From contig NZ_JAPJZK010000001.1 of NCBI RefSeq assembly GCF_026309355.1, forward strand, positions 2,748,501 to 2,812,500: 64,000 nt of DNA, written 5' to 3'. The DNA comes from Spartinivicinus marinus. GTDB lineage: Bacteria > Pseudomonadota > Gammaproteobacteria > Pseudomonadales > Zooshikellaceae. Below, one piece after another: positions 35,301 to 42,491 of the stretch (the stretch's first letter is position 1; every line of letters starts with the position of its first letter). The translations under genes and the position numbers were made by a program. The notes under the pieces were generated by a model. It saw nothing but the letters and a program-made list of their open reading frames with translations. It was not told the DNA's origin and did not search any database.

Positions 35301-36611
35301 GATTTAGTGGTAGTCGATGAAGCAGGGCAGTGTCGAGTTGATGATGCTTTACCTTTGTTATATCGCGCTAAAAAGCTAATGGTAGTTGGCGATGACAAGC
35401 AAACGGTATTTAATAAAAACTCAATTATAGATGACTATTTATTTCGCGAAGCAGAGCTGGAAGAGCACTTACGCAGTATTCAAGCTAGAGGAGTCAAAGG
35501 TGGAGGATCAAACCTTTTTGAATTAGTTAAATCGATCAAGCAAGGCGGTGTGCTATTAGATGAGCATTATCGATGCCCTCCCTCAATAATCGCTTATTCC
35601 AATGAGTATGTTTACAATAATGATTTAAAAATAATGCAGTGGCAACTTCCCAGCTCAGCGCCATCAGTTGTTGTGGACTATGGTGAGAAAATAGCTACCA
35701 GCAATAAAAAAACGACTAACTGGAAATATAAAGGAATCGAAGTCGAAATGGTTGATCGATTCTTTAGCTATATTGTAAAAACAATAAAGAAAATAGAAAA
35801 GGAAACTAAACGAATAATAAATGTAGAAACTGATGTGGCAATTTGCTATTTTCTATTGAAAAATGAACCATATATTAAAGATAATAAATCCAAGTTACTT
35901 GCAAAACTAGACAGAGGACGTGATGTATTAGATGGGGCAGGTGCTGCGCTGCAGGGTAAAGAAAGGGACTATATATTTTATTATTGGGATATTAGCAGTT
36001 CCAATCTAGCTTCTTTCCGGCAAGGGGATGATCCGGACAAACGGAAAGGAGAACTCAATGTATTGATGAGTAGACCCAAGGTCAGAGCTTATCATTATTT
36101 ACATAGGAACTTTGAAACACTAAATCATGGTTCGACAACAATAACCAATTATCTGTGGAACACCTATCGCTCTCAAAATAAAAGGAGTACTAAAGTTCGC
36201 TCTAATAACGACTATATTTGGGCAGATAGCACGAGTGGGCACGCGATCATTGCTATTCTTTCACATTTATGGAGTTGTCGATCTATACCTGCAGTAGATA
36301 CTTATGAACCATATTTTAATATTGTTATTGGTAATCCAAAACAAAAAGTTGATCTTATGCTGGTTCCAAAAAATGATACAAAATCTAGTTTAACTGATAA
36401 ATCTATTGCTGTAGTTGATTTAAGTTCTTTTAAGATGAGTGACAACTCAGTAGATGATGTGGTTGATTACTACTTTCAGCTACAGAGAGCGGTTCCACGT
36501 GTAGATCCAGTATTTACTTTTATTCATGAAATAGCGGATGAACGATCCGGCGCTTATCAGCAAATTGAAAAGAAAATACTGGCAGAGGTGCCTGTTCGGA
36601 GACGATCTTAA
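32313..36611 (+). CDS. SF1 (Upf1/COG1112-like) helicase with degenerate C-terminal nuclease-like domain
   Basis: A 1432-residue protein. Residues 1-500 are not recognised. Helicase motifs are: Walker A EGPPGTGKT at 538-546; motif II DEAGQ at 1002-1006; motif III GDDKQT at 1026-1031; motif IV region EHYRCPP at 1084-1090; a motif V-like stretch around LQGKERDYIFYYWDIS; and motif VI NVLMSRPK from 1249. About 450 residues separate motifs I and II, a large helical insertion. The C-terminus (1330-1400) has KVDLMLVP ... IAVVDLSS, which aligns by eye with the 'RIDlvv ... iECDG' Vsr/DUF559-like nuclease tail of COG1112 helicases but lacks the catalytic Glu. It follows the motor genes on the same strand, 150 bp later. 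A nucleic-acid effector in a defence system is the favoured role. Confidence 0.85.
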   Translation: MRFLTNKNIEQGVSAKYDRKNRYVVKRYKTKAGSFVYLLTNSSNNDRLAIPHYLMDRFRALLVKLHKKMEKAAAQDIEIDEKLYFKDAEYYRFEYTANTLEHLIIVDLNSAGRFNIYREAVNTVVDLLYDAGLDHPNGVFDRIIDYHKLFQFTFNEGSESITSGLSVRRNTLIEMGDYIPLEKDAQNHVISVTTAPTSFDNGLTQKSGGVKKAADTKNLEFKRKLGERNTEQNHTVDYDTLFGASSAKKAKRPVNNKAKLPSIKITKTSCPLPLLAGDIKSHTAKVYKCELTSEDASALRKGVLADRDAEHLLGFEIFTAIFKKNGKLKSFSFPLYYMNVKVEESGRFLHVYPPENGDVYLNHLSLSVFIENFSDSKKSEPLDSFFNTLLSQKIEIDKKLHNISIRRQLPYSEDVFRQTREILIGKRGENGKGGIIENLNIIGIECDLGSVVLYRAERNPSPLTRALDLDLKKIQRTAHEYPDRFYTSLLGKFLNPELKTNSINVEQFCSTPLSPGTLTKSSKALTQNLNDHDFVLLEGPPGTGKTFTIRNLLIHCLNSDKKLLIVSDQQAAIHALNEKIQEYLVGKDVASVTAAKTMNLWKSAIKVIDEVPSSTDDLGLWINKLSKMLAMDLSREQDWPHDNPKILEDIRQLDLEYQEVKENIGRVLNKSFELVNRKSQIIPKNLHPSNHDDISDLTAFLTFIGSGELSKANKSVGYRKHLALTSKFVELRRDMLNSNYASCYPDFEFRMESIDELEAIVSGHINILQLLIKERPKTEDEFFNLFQTEVESYINSFLVDYWTKCFDSISNGSITLKIQATLKHPCISVWKNLLKQLLFHQDFISIVKNCENPDQILRQFNQIHHFLDPNNVDVEHCLAFDICLYFLSGYREVSINYQLEQLTKIQQKRDTLIKEMCLLKLTSISKKAIANRQNGTNRATKINNLVESLKSCNTIDTGSGASILKELQEELWDCFPIWICRKQAVPFLFPSKENMIDLVVVDEAGQCRVDDALPLLYRAKKLMVVGDDKQTVFNKNSIIDDYLFREAELEEHLRSIQARGVKGGGSNLFELVKSIKQGGVLLDEHYRCPPSIIAYSNEYVYNNDLKIMQWQLPSSAPSVVVDYGEKIATSNKKTTNWKYKGIEVEMVDRFFSYIVKTIKKIEKETKRIINVETDVAICYFLLKNEPYIKDNKSKLLAKLDRGRDVLDGAGAALQGKERDYIFYYWDISSSNLASFRQGDDPDKRKGELNVLMSRPKVRAYHYLHRNFETLNHGSTTITNYLWNTYRSQNKRSTKVRSNNDYIWADSTSGHAIIAILSHLWSCRSIPAVDTYEPYFNIVIGNPKQKVDLMLVPKNDTKSSLTDKSIAVVDLSSFKMSDNSVDDVVDYYFQLQRAVPRVDPVFTFIHEIADERSGAYQQIEKKILAEVPVRRRS

Positions 36612-37062
36612 ATATTTGTGCCTTTTGTTTACCCTATACTTACTTTGTGAAGTGTAGGGAATCATGATGATGCTTTTCACAAAACCTACACATCTTTCAC
36701 TTTTTTTAAATTTCTATATTATTTTTTGTAATAAAAAATTTCGCTTTAAGTTTTATCCTGATTTTTATATTCATAGGATGAACTTTATTATTTGATTGCT
36801 TAGATTATTTTTGACTCATTAATTAGATAGAAAAGACTAAACTATCTTAGGAATTTGTCTATACTACTTGCAATGAAGGTTATAAACATGCTGTGACTTT
36901 ATATTGACCTAAGGAGTATATTGATTCAGGTAGTTGCTTGTTGTCTAAATTTACCTGATGAGTTTAACGTTTTATTTTGAGTGCATATTGATTGTTTGTT
37001 TAAAAATTTTTATATATTGAAAATATACTATTTTTTTAAAAGAATACAAACATGAGGTTTGA
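36612..37062. other. AT-rich intergenic region
   Basis: 450 bp, very AT-rich, no gene. A 10-bp stem (CCCTATACTT 36632-36641 with AAGTGTAGGG 36650-36659) just after the helicase stop may end its transcript, but no T run follows directly. Confidence 0.55.
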
Positions 37063-37884
37063 GTGATCTATCTAAAAAGAATTGGCTTTATTGCTCTTTT
37101 CTCTTTATCAATGAGTGTATACAGCACGCAGTCTGTTGATGTTTGGACGTATTACAGAAACCCTCCGTTTGTCGTTAACTCAGAAAACAATCATGGGCTG
37201 ACTTACAAATTTTTTTGTTATATTAATATTAAGTATAAAAATAAAATAGAGTTTACTGTGCATTTTATACCCAGAAGAAGAATAGATTACTATCTTTCTA
37301 AAGGAAAGGCGGGTGTGGTCCCCTGGGTTAGTCCATTATTTTTTAATGATAACAATATGGATCGTTATCTCTGGAGTCAAACAATCATTGATGATCAGCA
37401 GGATATTATTTCATTAACAACAAACAAAGTTACTTATTCAAACAAACAGGCACTCATTGGATTGTTAGTAGGGGCTATTATTGGACATCGTTACACGGTT
37501 ATCGATGATCTTGTTGAAGATAACTTAATGTTTAGAAAAGATTTTCGTAATGAAAAAATAATTTTAAATGTTTTATTGAATAATAGGGTTGATTTTATTA
37601 CCTTGCCAAGGTCAACAATTCAATACTACATCAGGAGCTTAGGGCTTGAAGAAAAATTATATATTTCACCAAAACCATTGCAATCGTACACTCGCCGATT
37701 GTTGATTACTCCAAATCTAAAAAATGTACACCAGTTTTTCATTAAAGTCCTACCAGAACTTATAAAAAGCCCTGCTTGGTTTTTTATAAAAGAGCAATAT
37801 GACTTTGATGAAAATACGAAATTTAAAAAAGAGCTACTTAGCAAGGAAGAGGCTGAATATATCAAAGCATGTGAATTTTTATAA
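37063..37884 (+). CDS. Periplasmic solute-binding-like protein (SBP_bac_3 type)
   Basis: A 273-residue exported protein with a GTG start at 37063, supported by GAGG at 37054-37057. The signal peptide is IGFIALFSLSMSVYS. The mature part begins VDVWTYYRNPPFVV, the usual first strand of family-3 binding proteins ('y....ppf'). It has a hinge-like second lobe (VDFITLPRSTIQYYI), but the normal 'amino-acid pocket' Arg/Asp pattern is not clear. It is a paralogue of the protein at 56367-57122: both share the ligand-strand, IPRRR/LPRKR, VxxWxxPxxFND, and xDFxxLPxSTIxYxI landmarks. No transport permease is adjacent, so it may be a sensing protein rather than an uptake component. Confidence 0.75.
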   Translation: MIYLKRIGFIALFSLSMSVYSTQSVDVWTYYRNPPFVVNSENNHGLTYKFFCYINIKYKNKIEFTVHFIPRRRIDYYLSKGKAGVVPWVSPLFFNDNNMDRYLWSQTIIDDQQDIISLTTNKVTYSNKQALIGLLVGAIIGHRYTVIDDLVEDNLMFRKDFRNEKIILNVLLNNRVDFITLPRSTIQYYIRSLGLEEKLYISPKPLQSYTRRLLITPNLKNVHQFFIKVLPELIKSPAWFFIKEQYDFDENTKFKKELLSKEEAEYIKACEFL

Positions 37885-38035
37885 ACATCTAGAACTCATG
37901 CCTTTGGCTTTAAATATAAGTTAACATTATTTTAAATTATATGAAAACCTAATCTCTCGGTAAACATATAGATAAAAATATATTAGCCACATAATTACCA
38001 AGAGGATATCGATGGATTTACTGAGCAAGCGTTTT

Positions 38036-38283
38036 TATTGGTTTGACTCTAAAACTTCAATTCGGGATTTTAACCCTTTAATAGACTCAAGTAGAACTGG
38101 AATCAAACCAAGATAATCAATCTGTAAATAGCCTTGATTATCTTGCTTAACTAAGTCTGGAAATTCTACTTGTACCTCTTGTGCTATAACTTCATATTCA
38201 GTTTCACCTGTTAAATGACCTTGAATATACCCTTCGCGAATGATTTTAGGTTTGTTATCATCGTTCCTAATCACCCCAATCAC
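38036..38283 (-). pseudogene. Fragment of a Peptidase_S74/tail-fibre chaperone domain
   Basis: The last 60 codons match the C-terminal intramolecular chaperone domain of phage tail spikes and related proteins: VIAQEVQVEFPDLV, GYLQIDYLGLIPVLLESI, KGLKSRIEVLE. An intact protein would need hundreds of residues upstream. Here the frame instead runs into copy F of the TA-flanked repeat, whose end encodes the first 20 or so codons (MIGVIRNDDNKP). The bulk of the gene is gone. It is probably a remnant of a phage-tail or adhesin gene. Confidence 0.65.
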
Positions 38284-38395
38284 CTATTAATATAGACTCA
38301 TGGGGGCAAGTCTACTACTGTAAGACTTGCGGTAGCGACTTTAATGGATATAAAAAGTGCTACTGGAACTCGTCACTTGATGGCTTCACCTTATA
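38228..38395 (+). repeat. Copy F of the TA-flanked repeat (right end decayed)
   Basis: It begins TA-cccttcgcgaatgatttta. The interior shares with copy H the module gacttgcggtagc ... agtgctactgg. The right end fades near 38395, inside the 3' end of the Rieske gene. It lies between the S74 remnant and the Rieske gene and overlaps both. Confidence 0.75.
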
Positions 38396-39604
38396 GTTTG
38401 TTAATTTGTTTTTCATGGTATCACAGTACCAATCAACAAACTGGCAAACTCCATTTTCAGCAATATCAGAAAAAGGCCCTGGAATATAAGCCGGTGAGTT
38501 TACTCCACGATAAGTTTCTTCTACTAACTGGCGGTCTTGATCATTGGTAGCAAGCCAAACTTTGGTTAAATTATCCAGGTCATAATCTATCCCTTCTTGT
38601 GCATCTTTATGGACTAACCATTTGGTGGTTACCAGAGTTTCACCTGGACTTAAGGGTAAAACCCGAAAGCTTAGAGCATGGTCACCAAGAACATGGTTCC
38701 AGGTGGATGGGTAGTTAAAATACAGCAGTGCGCCAATATTAGGCTCAGTAGAATTATCCAAGCGTTTGTTAACAGCAGCTTTACCATTCATGGTATAGCT
38801 GGTGGCGTTATTAAAAAGCGGGATGCGGGTTATTCGGTATTGGCCCTGTTGATCCATTACCATATGGCTAGGGAATCCAGCCGCTTCACAGCGCTCCCAA
38901 TGGGCTTTCAGCTCTGGGTCTTCTTCACCTCCAACACCTGCAACACTGAGGTTTTCAACAAATGAGTTTAATAATTCAGGGTGGTTGGCGTCACAGTGGT
39001 AGCACTCGCGGTTATTTTCAAAAACCAACTTCCAATTGCCTTTTTCAACCAAGTTAGACTCATAGGCTATTTTGCAGTTATCCAACTGATGAGGTGACAA
39101 AAAGGATGAAACCGCCTCTCGAAACTGGCTGAAATCTGGGGCGTGCTCAGCAACACATACATAAATATAAGTATTAATTATTTCGCAGTGGGCAGGCAGT
39201 AAACCATAGTTGTTTTTATTAAATTGCTCCCCCATATTACCTGCAAACAATAATTTTCCATCCAGATCAAAGGTCCAGCTGTGGTAGGGGCAGACGAGCT
39301 TAGCCACTTTTCCTTTAGTCTTTGAGCAAACCCTTGATCCTCGGTGTCGACAAGCATTATGAAAGGCATGAATATCACCGCTGCTGTCCCTGACAACAAC
39401 AATTGGATAATTGCCTACCTGTAAGGTGATGTATTCGCCAGGTTTTTCAATTTCAAAGGTATGACCAGCAAAAATCCACTCTTGATGCCAAATTTGCTCT
39501 AAGTCATCTTGATATACCGTAGAACTAAGATACAACTCACGGCTTAGCCCATGGCGGGGCTCTCTTTGGTTGATCAGAGACAGTGTTGTTGATTTACTAG
39601 TCAT
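38360..39604 (-). CDS. Rieske non-haem iron oxygenase, alpha subunit (GbcA/stachydrine-demethylase-like)
   Basis: A 414-residue oxygenase. The Rieske cluster ligands are C85-R-H87 and C105-P-Y-H108. The mononuclear iron site is in NNRECYHCDANHPE (His203, His208) with a late Asp in FVDWYCDTM. This ENNRECYHC pattern is typical of the quaternary-amine branch (glycine betaine, proline betaine/stachydrine demethylases) rather than of aromatic-ring dioxygenases. The usual reductase partner (GbcB-like) is not present in the window. The last ten residues are encoded by copy F of the TA-flanked repeat. It is divergent from a LysR gene that probably controls it and part of the catabolic island that follows. 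Confidence 0.9.
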   Translation of the reverse strand: MTSKSTTLSLINQREPRHGLSRELYLSSTVYQDDLEQIWHQEWIFAGHTFEIEKPGEYITLQVGNYPIVVVRDSSGDIHAFHNACRHRGSRVCSKTKGKVAKLVCPYHSWTFDLDGKLLFAGNMGEQFNKNNYGLLPAHCEIINTYIYVCVAEHAPDFSQFREAVSSFLSPHQLDNCKIAYESNLVEKGNWKLVFENNRECYHCDANHPELLNSFVENLSVAGVGGEEDPELKAHWERCEAAGFPSHMVMDQQGQYRITRIPLFNNATSYTMNGKAAVNKRLDNSTEPNIGALLYFNYPSTWNHVLGDHALSFRVLPLSPGETLVTTKWLVHKDAQEGIDYDLDNLTKVWLATNDQDRQLVEETYRGVNSPAYIPGPFSDIAENGVCQFVDWYCDTMKNKLTNYKVKPSSDEFQ

Positions 39605-39754
39605 GTGCTTGATACTCCTAATGCAGCGTGTGTTGTATGCGTTTAAGGCCCTTGGCTAGCTATTTATGCTGGTATCTAGCTATCCTTGCAGTCTAGAGAT
39701 GCTAGTAGTTGAAGCAAAACGACTTTTTATTAAAGATATTAACAACAAGAAGTT

Positions 39755-40708
39755 ATGGTTAAACATGTAGAACCCGACAAAATACTGCTGAAAATGCCCT
39801 CGCTGAGAGCAGTCAAATCTTTTGTTGCAGCCGCTAAGTACCAAAACTTTACCCGTGCAGCAGAAGCATTATGTGTTACCCAGGCAGCAATTAGCCGCCA
39901 GATTCGTGAGTTAGAGGCAGCCCTAGGAGTCGACTTATTTAAACGAGCAGGCCGTGCAGTGGAACTCACTGAAGCGGGTACAATTTTTTATGATGCGGCG
40001 TATTTGTCGTTTGTAAATATTGCCCAGGCAGCAGACAGAATTAAGTCTGCACACTCAAGTAAAAAAGTGCTTACTATTTGTTGTTCTCCTGCATTTTCTG
40101 CCTTATGGCTATCCCGTCGATTGCCTGATTTTTTTGCCGCTAACCCAGAAATTGATATTAATGTGGTAACCACAGAAAATTTTTTAAAAATGGAACCTGG
40201 AGTTTATCCTGATGTTTTTATTAATAAAGTAACTGATCCCCGTGAAGGTTATCGATCGATTCCACTATTTCACGATATCATTTACCCGGTATGCACCCCG
40301 CAATTTTTAGCGGAAAATCCAGATATTAATACATTAACTGGACTACGTGATACAGTATTGTTAAATCTGAGCCCTTATGGTCGAGCCCAGATCGCTGAGC
40401 ATGTGGATTGGTCCGTGTGGTTTGCATTTCATGACGTGCAGTTAAATAAACGCCCTCGCTCAGGTAAGCATTTATTTAATGCCAACGACTATAATATGCT
40501 AATTCAAATGGTATTAAGCCACCAAGGTGTGTCATTGGGGTGGCATCATTTAGTTGGGCCGTTAGTTGATCAGGGGCTATTAGTCAGGCCAATTGAGCAA
40601 GAAGTGATATTTAAGGAAAAACTCCATTATTTAACTTATACGGAAGACAAAGAAGATAATGATGAATTTAGCCAGTTTAGAGATTGGTTGCTGTCTTCAT
40701 TAAGTTGA
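39755..40708 (+). CDS. LysR-family transcriptional regulator (GcvA-like)
   Basis: A 317-residue regulator. The N-terminal winged helix-turn-helix (about 14-75) includes FTRAAEALCVTQAAISRQIRELE; the C-terminal effector domain follows (TICCSPAFSALWLSRRLPDFF). It resembles the GcvA branch. It is divergent from the Rieske oxygenase with 150 bp between them, the standard arrangement for a LysR regulator and its target, and the DapA-family operon lies on its other side. The inducer is unknown, probably the amine substrate of the island. Confidence 0.93.
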   Translation: MVKHVEPDKILLKMPSLRAVKSFVAAAKYQNFTRAAEALCVTQAAISRQIRELEAALGVDLFKRAGRAVELTEAGTIFYDAAYLSFVNIAQAADRIKSAHSSKKVLTICCSPAFSALWLSRRLPDFFAANPEIDINVVTTENFLKMEPGVYPDVFINKVTDPREGYRSIPLFHDIIYPVCTPQFLAENPDINTLTGLRDTVLLNLSPYGRAQIAEHVDWSVWFAFHDVQLNKRPRSGKHLFNANDYNMLIQMVLSHQGVSLGWHHLVGPLVDQGLLVRPIEQEVIFKEKLHYLTYTEDKEDNDEFSQFRDWLLSSLS

Positions 40709-40745
40709 ATTTTTAGAGCTGCACCAAATATTTGCTAAGTTAAGT

Positions 40746-40767
40746 AGGGGCAGGACAGTCTGCCCCT
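40746..40767. terminator. GC-rich hairpin between convergent genes
   Basis: GGGGCAG-gacagt-CTGCCCC (40747-40766) sits between the convergent LysR gene and the small secreted-protein gene. The stem is strong but T runs are short on both sides. Confidence 0.6.
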
Positions 40768-40788
40768 GTTGATTAGAAACACTTGTTC

Positions 40789-41145
40789 TTAATTGTAATT
40801 TACTGTGCAGCTGTATTCATAGTTTGATGCGTCAGCTGGTGGGTTTGGTATATATCTGGCACTTAGAGAGAGAGTTGCCAACTGCTCAGTTGAAAAATAA
40901 TTAGGGGCATAAAGCACCTCAAAATTATATCCATAATTACTATTCTGGTTATACCATTTGCCAGCTGAACCAATCCAAGCACTAGGGTACGCTTGCTTTA
41001 GCTCCCCTAATTCTACGGCACAGTATTTTGATAAATGGTAAATTGCATCACTTGCTTCCTTGCCTAACTGAACATAGGTAGAAGAAAAGGCGCTTGTGCT
41101 GGTTACTATTGCAGCGAAAACAGCTGCTTTAGCTAATATTTTCAT
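40789..41145 (-). CDS. Small exported protein of unknown function
   Basis: A 118-residue protein with a clear signal peptide (KILAKAAVFAAIVTSTSAFS). The mature part has two cysteines (SKYCAVEL and YSCTVNYN) that could form a disulphide, and is rich in Tyr, Ser and Asn. It may be periplasmic or secreted. I do not recognise it. It is probably transcribed alone. Confidence 0.7.
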   Translation of the reverse strand: MKILAKAAVFAAIVTSTSAFSSTYVQLGKEASDAIYHLSKYCAVELGELKQAYPSAWIGSAGKWYNQNSNYGYNFEVLYAPNYFSTEQLATLSLSARYIPNPPADASNYEYSCTVNYN

Positions 41146-41495
41146 TTACTTTTTGTCCTATAAAAAGTATCCCTGGAGTCGCTATCTTTAGCTAATAATT
41201 TTAATGAGTAATACTTGGGTGCGACTATATAAAGCATAAATACGACACTAATTCCCAGATTAAAACCAATTTTTATAACCTAGCGATAGACTATTTATTA
41301 CTGCTTCCCCGCCCTATATTCATTAGCTTTCCCTAATTGATAGCAACCACTTTTGATAACCCAACGTTATGTTTTTTCCGAAATAAATGTTGCTGTGGTT
41401 TTTTCTGCTTCTTCGCTAGTCTGTCATTCAGTTATAAAGGTTGTCAGCTACAATGATGTCCTGGAGAAGAATTATATTAAGTGTAAGGGGGTTAA
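41146..41495. other. Intergenic region upstream of catabolic operon
   Basis: 350 bp between divergent genes. It should carry the promoter and LysR sites for the operon starting at 41496; no individual site could be assigned with confidence. The operon's ribosome-binding site AAGGGGG lies just before 41496. Confidence 0.5.
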
Positions 41496-42491
41496 ATGCA
41501 ATTCGAAGGGATTTATACGCCAGTTATCACACCATTTAGTGATGACTATTCAATCGATTATGACGCCTTTTCGGCGATGGTTGAACACTTAGTCAATACT
41601 AATGTTAATGGCATTATTGTAGGTGGCACTACCGGTGAGTATTACGTTGAAAGTAATGCAGAACGGGTGCGCTTGTTGGAAATAGCAATGGAATGTGTTG
41701 GAGGACGAATACCCGTCGTATTTGGTACCGGCTCACTTAACCCAGACGATTCCATTTTATTGGCAGAGGCTGCAGTTAAACAGGGGGCTGATGCTTTATT
41801 AGTAGCAACACCGCCGTATTCTTTGCCCACTGAACGTGAATTGGCCAGACATGCGTTGGCTGTTGATCGGGCCGCTAATCTACCCATTATGCTGTACAAC
41901 TACCCTGGTCGAATGGGGGTGATGATGGGGGAGGAATTTTTAGATCGAGTGGGTCGTTCGTCAAATTTTTGTGCCATTAAAGAAAGCTCTGGTGACCCAA
42001 ATCGATTGCATTTATTAGCTCGTGATTACCCACATATTCAGCTTTCCTGTGGTATGGATGACCAGGCCTTGGAATTTTTTGCCTGGGGGGCTAGTAGCTG
42101 GGTTTGTGCTGGCTCTAATTTTTTACCTGGTGAGCATTCCGCGTTATATCAGGCTTGTGTCGTAGAAGGTGACTTCAAGAAAGGCCGTCGCATTATGTCA
42201 GCAATGATGCCATTAATGCGAATATTAGAGCAGGGTGGCAAGTTTATTCAGAGTGTTAAATATGGAGTAACCCTTGAAGGGCTTAAAGCGGGTATTACCA
42301 GAAAACCACTTTATGGTCTGAACAAAGATGAAAAACGTGCATTAGAGCAAGTGATTCGCACAGTTAAAACGACTATTGCCTGCATTATAGAAGCGCCTCA
42401 GCAGCCAGGCTCGGTGGTTGAAGTTACCTCCAATAAGCAAGCTCCAAGAACAACGAATACCACGGAAAAGGAAAATATAAGCTATGTCTGA
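41496..42491 (+). CDS. DapA/N-acetylneuraminate-lyase family aldolase or deaminase
   Basis: A 331-residue class I aldolase-type protein. The Schiff-base Lys162 is in AIKESSGD, the proton-relay Tyr in MLYNYPGRMG, and the 2-keto-acid loop is GGTTGEYY. It is a catabolic relative of DapA rather than DapA itself: the loop has GTTGEYY where DapA has GTTGE followed by S. Relatives in catabolic operons include keto-deoxy-sugar-acid aldolases and hydroxyproline-pathway deaminase. It overlaps the start of the dehydrogenase gene by 8 bp, so the two act in one pathway: deamination or cleavage followed by aldehyde oxidation (inference). The C-terminal 40 residues are a Gln/Thr-rich tail beyond the usual fold. 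Confidence 0.85.
   Translation: MQFEGIYTPVITPFSDDYSIDYDAFSAMVEHLVNTNVNGIIVGGTTGEYYVESNAERVRLLEIAMECVGGRIPVVFGTGSLNPDDSILLAEAAVKQGADALLVATPPYSLPTERELARHALAVDRAANLPIMLYNYPGRMGVMMGEEFLDRVGRSSNFCAIKESSGDPNRLHLLARDYPHIQLSCGMDDQALEFFAWGASSWVCAGSNFLPGEHSALYQACVVEGDFKKGRRIMSAMMPLMRILEQGGKFIQSVKYGVTLEGLKAGITRKPLYGLNKDEKRALEQVIRTVKTTIACIIEAPQQPGSVVEVTSNKQAPRTTNTTEKENISYV

Noticed and set aside
41496-42491. dapA of lysine biosynthesis
   Set aside because: Catabolic context, 8-bp overlap with an aldehyde dehydrogenase gene, altered substrate loop and a C-terminal extension argue for a catabolic family member.
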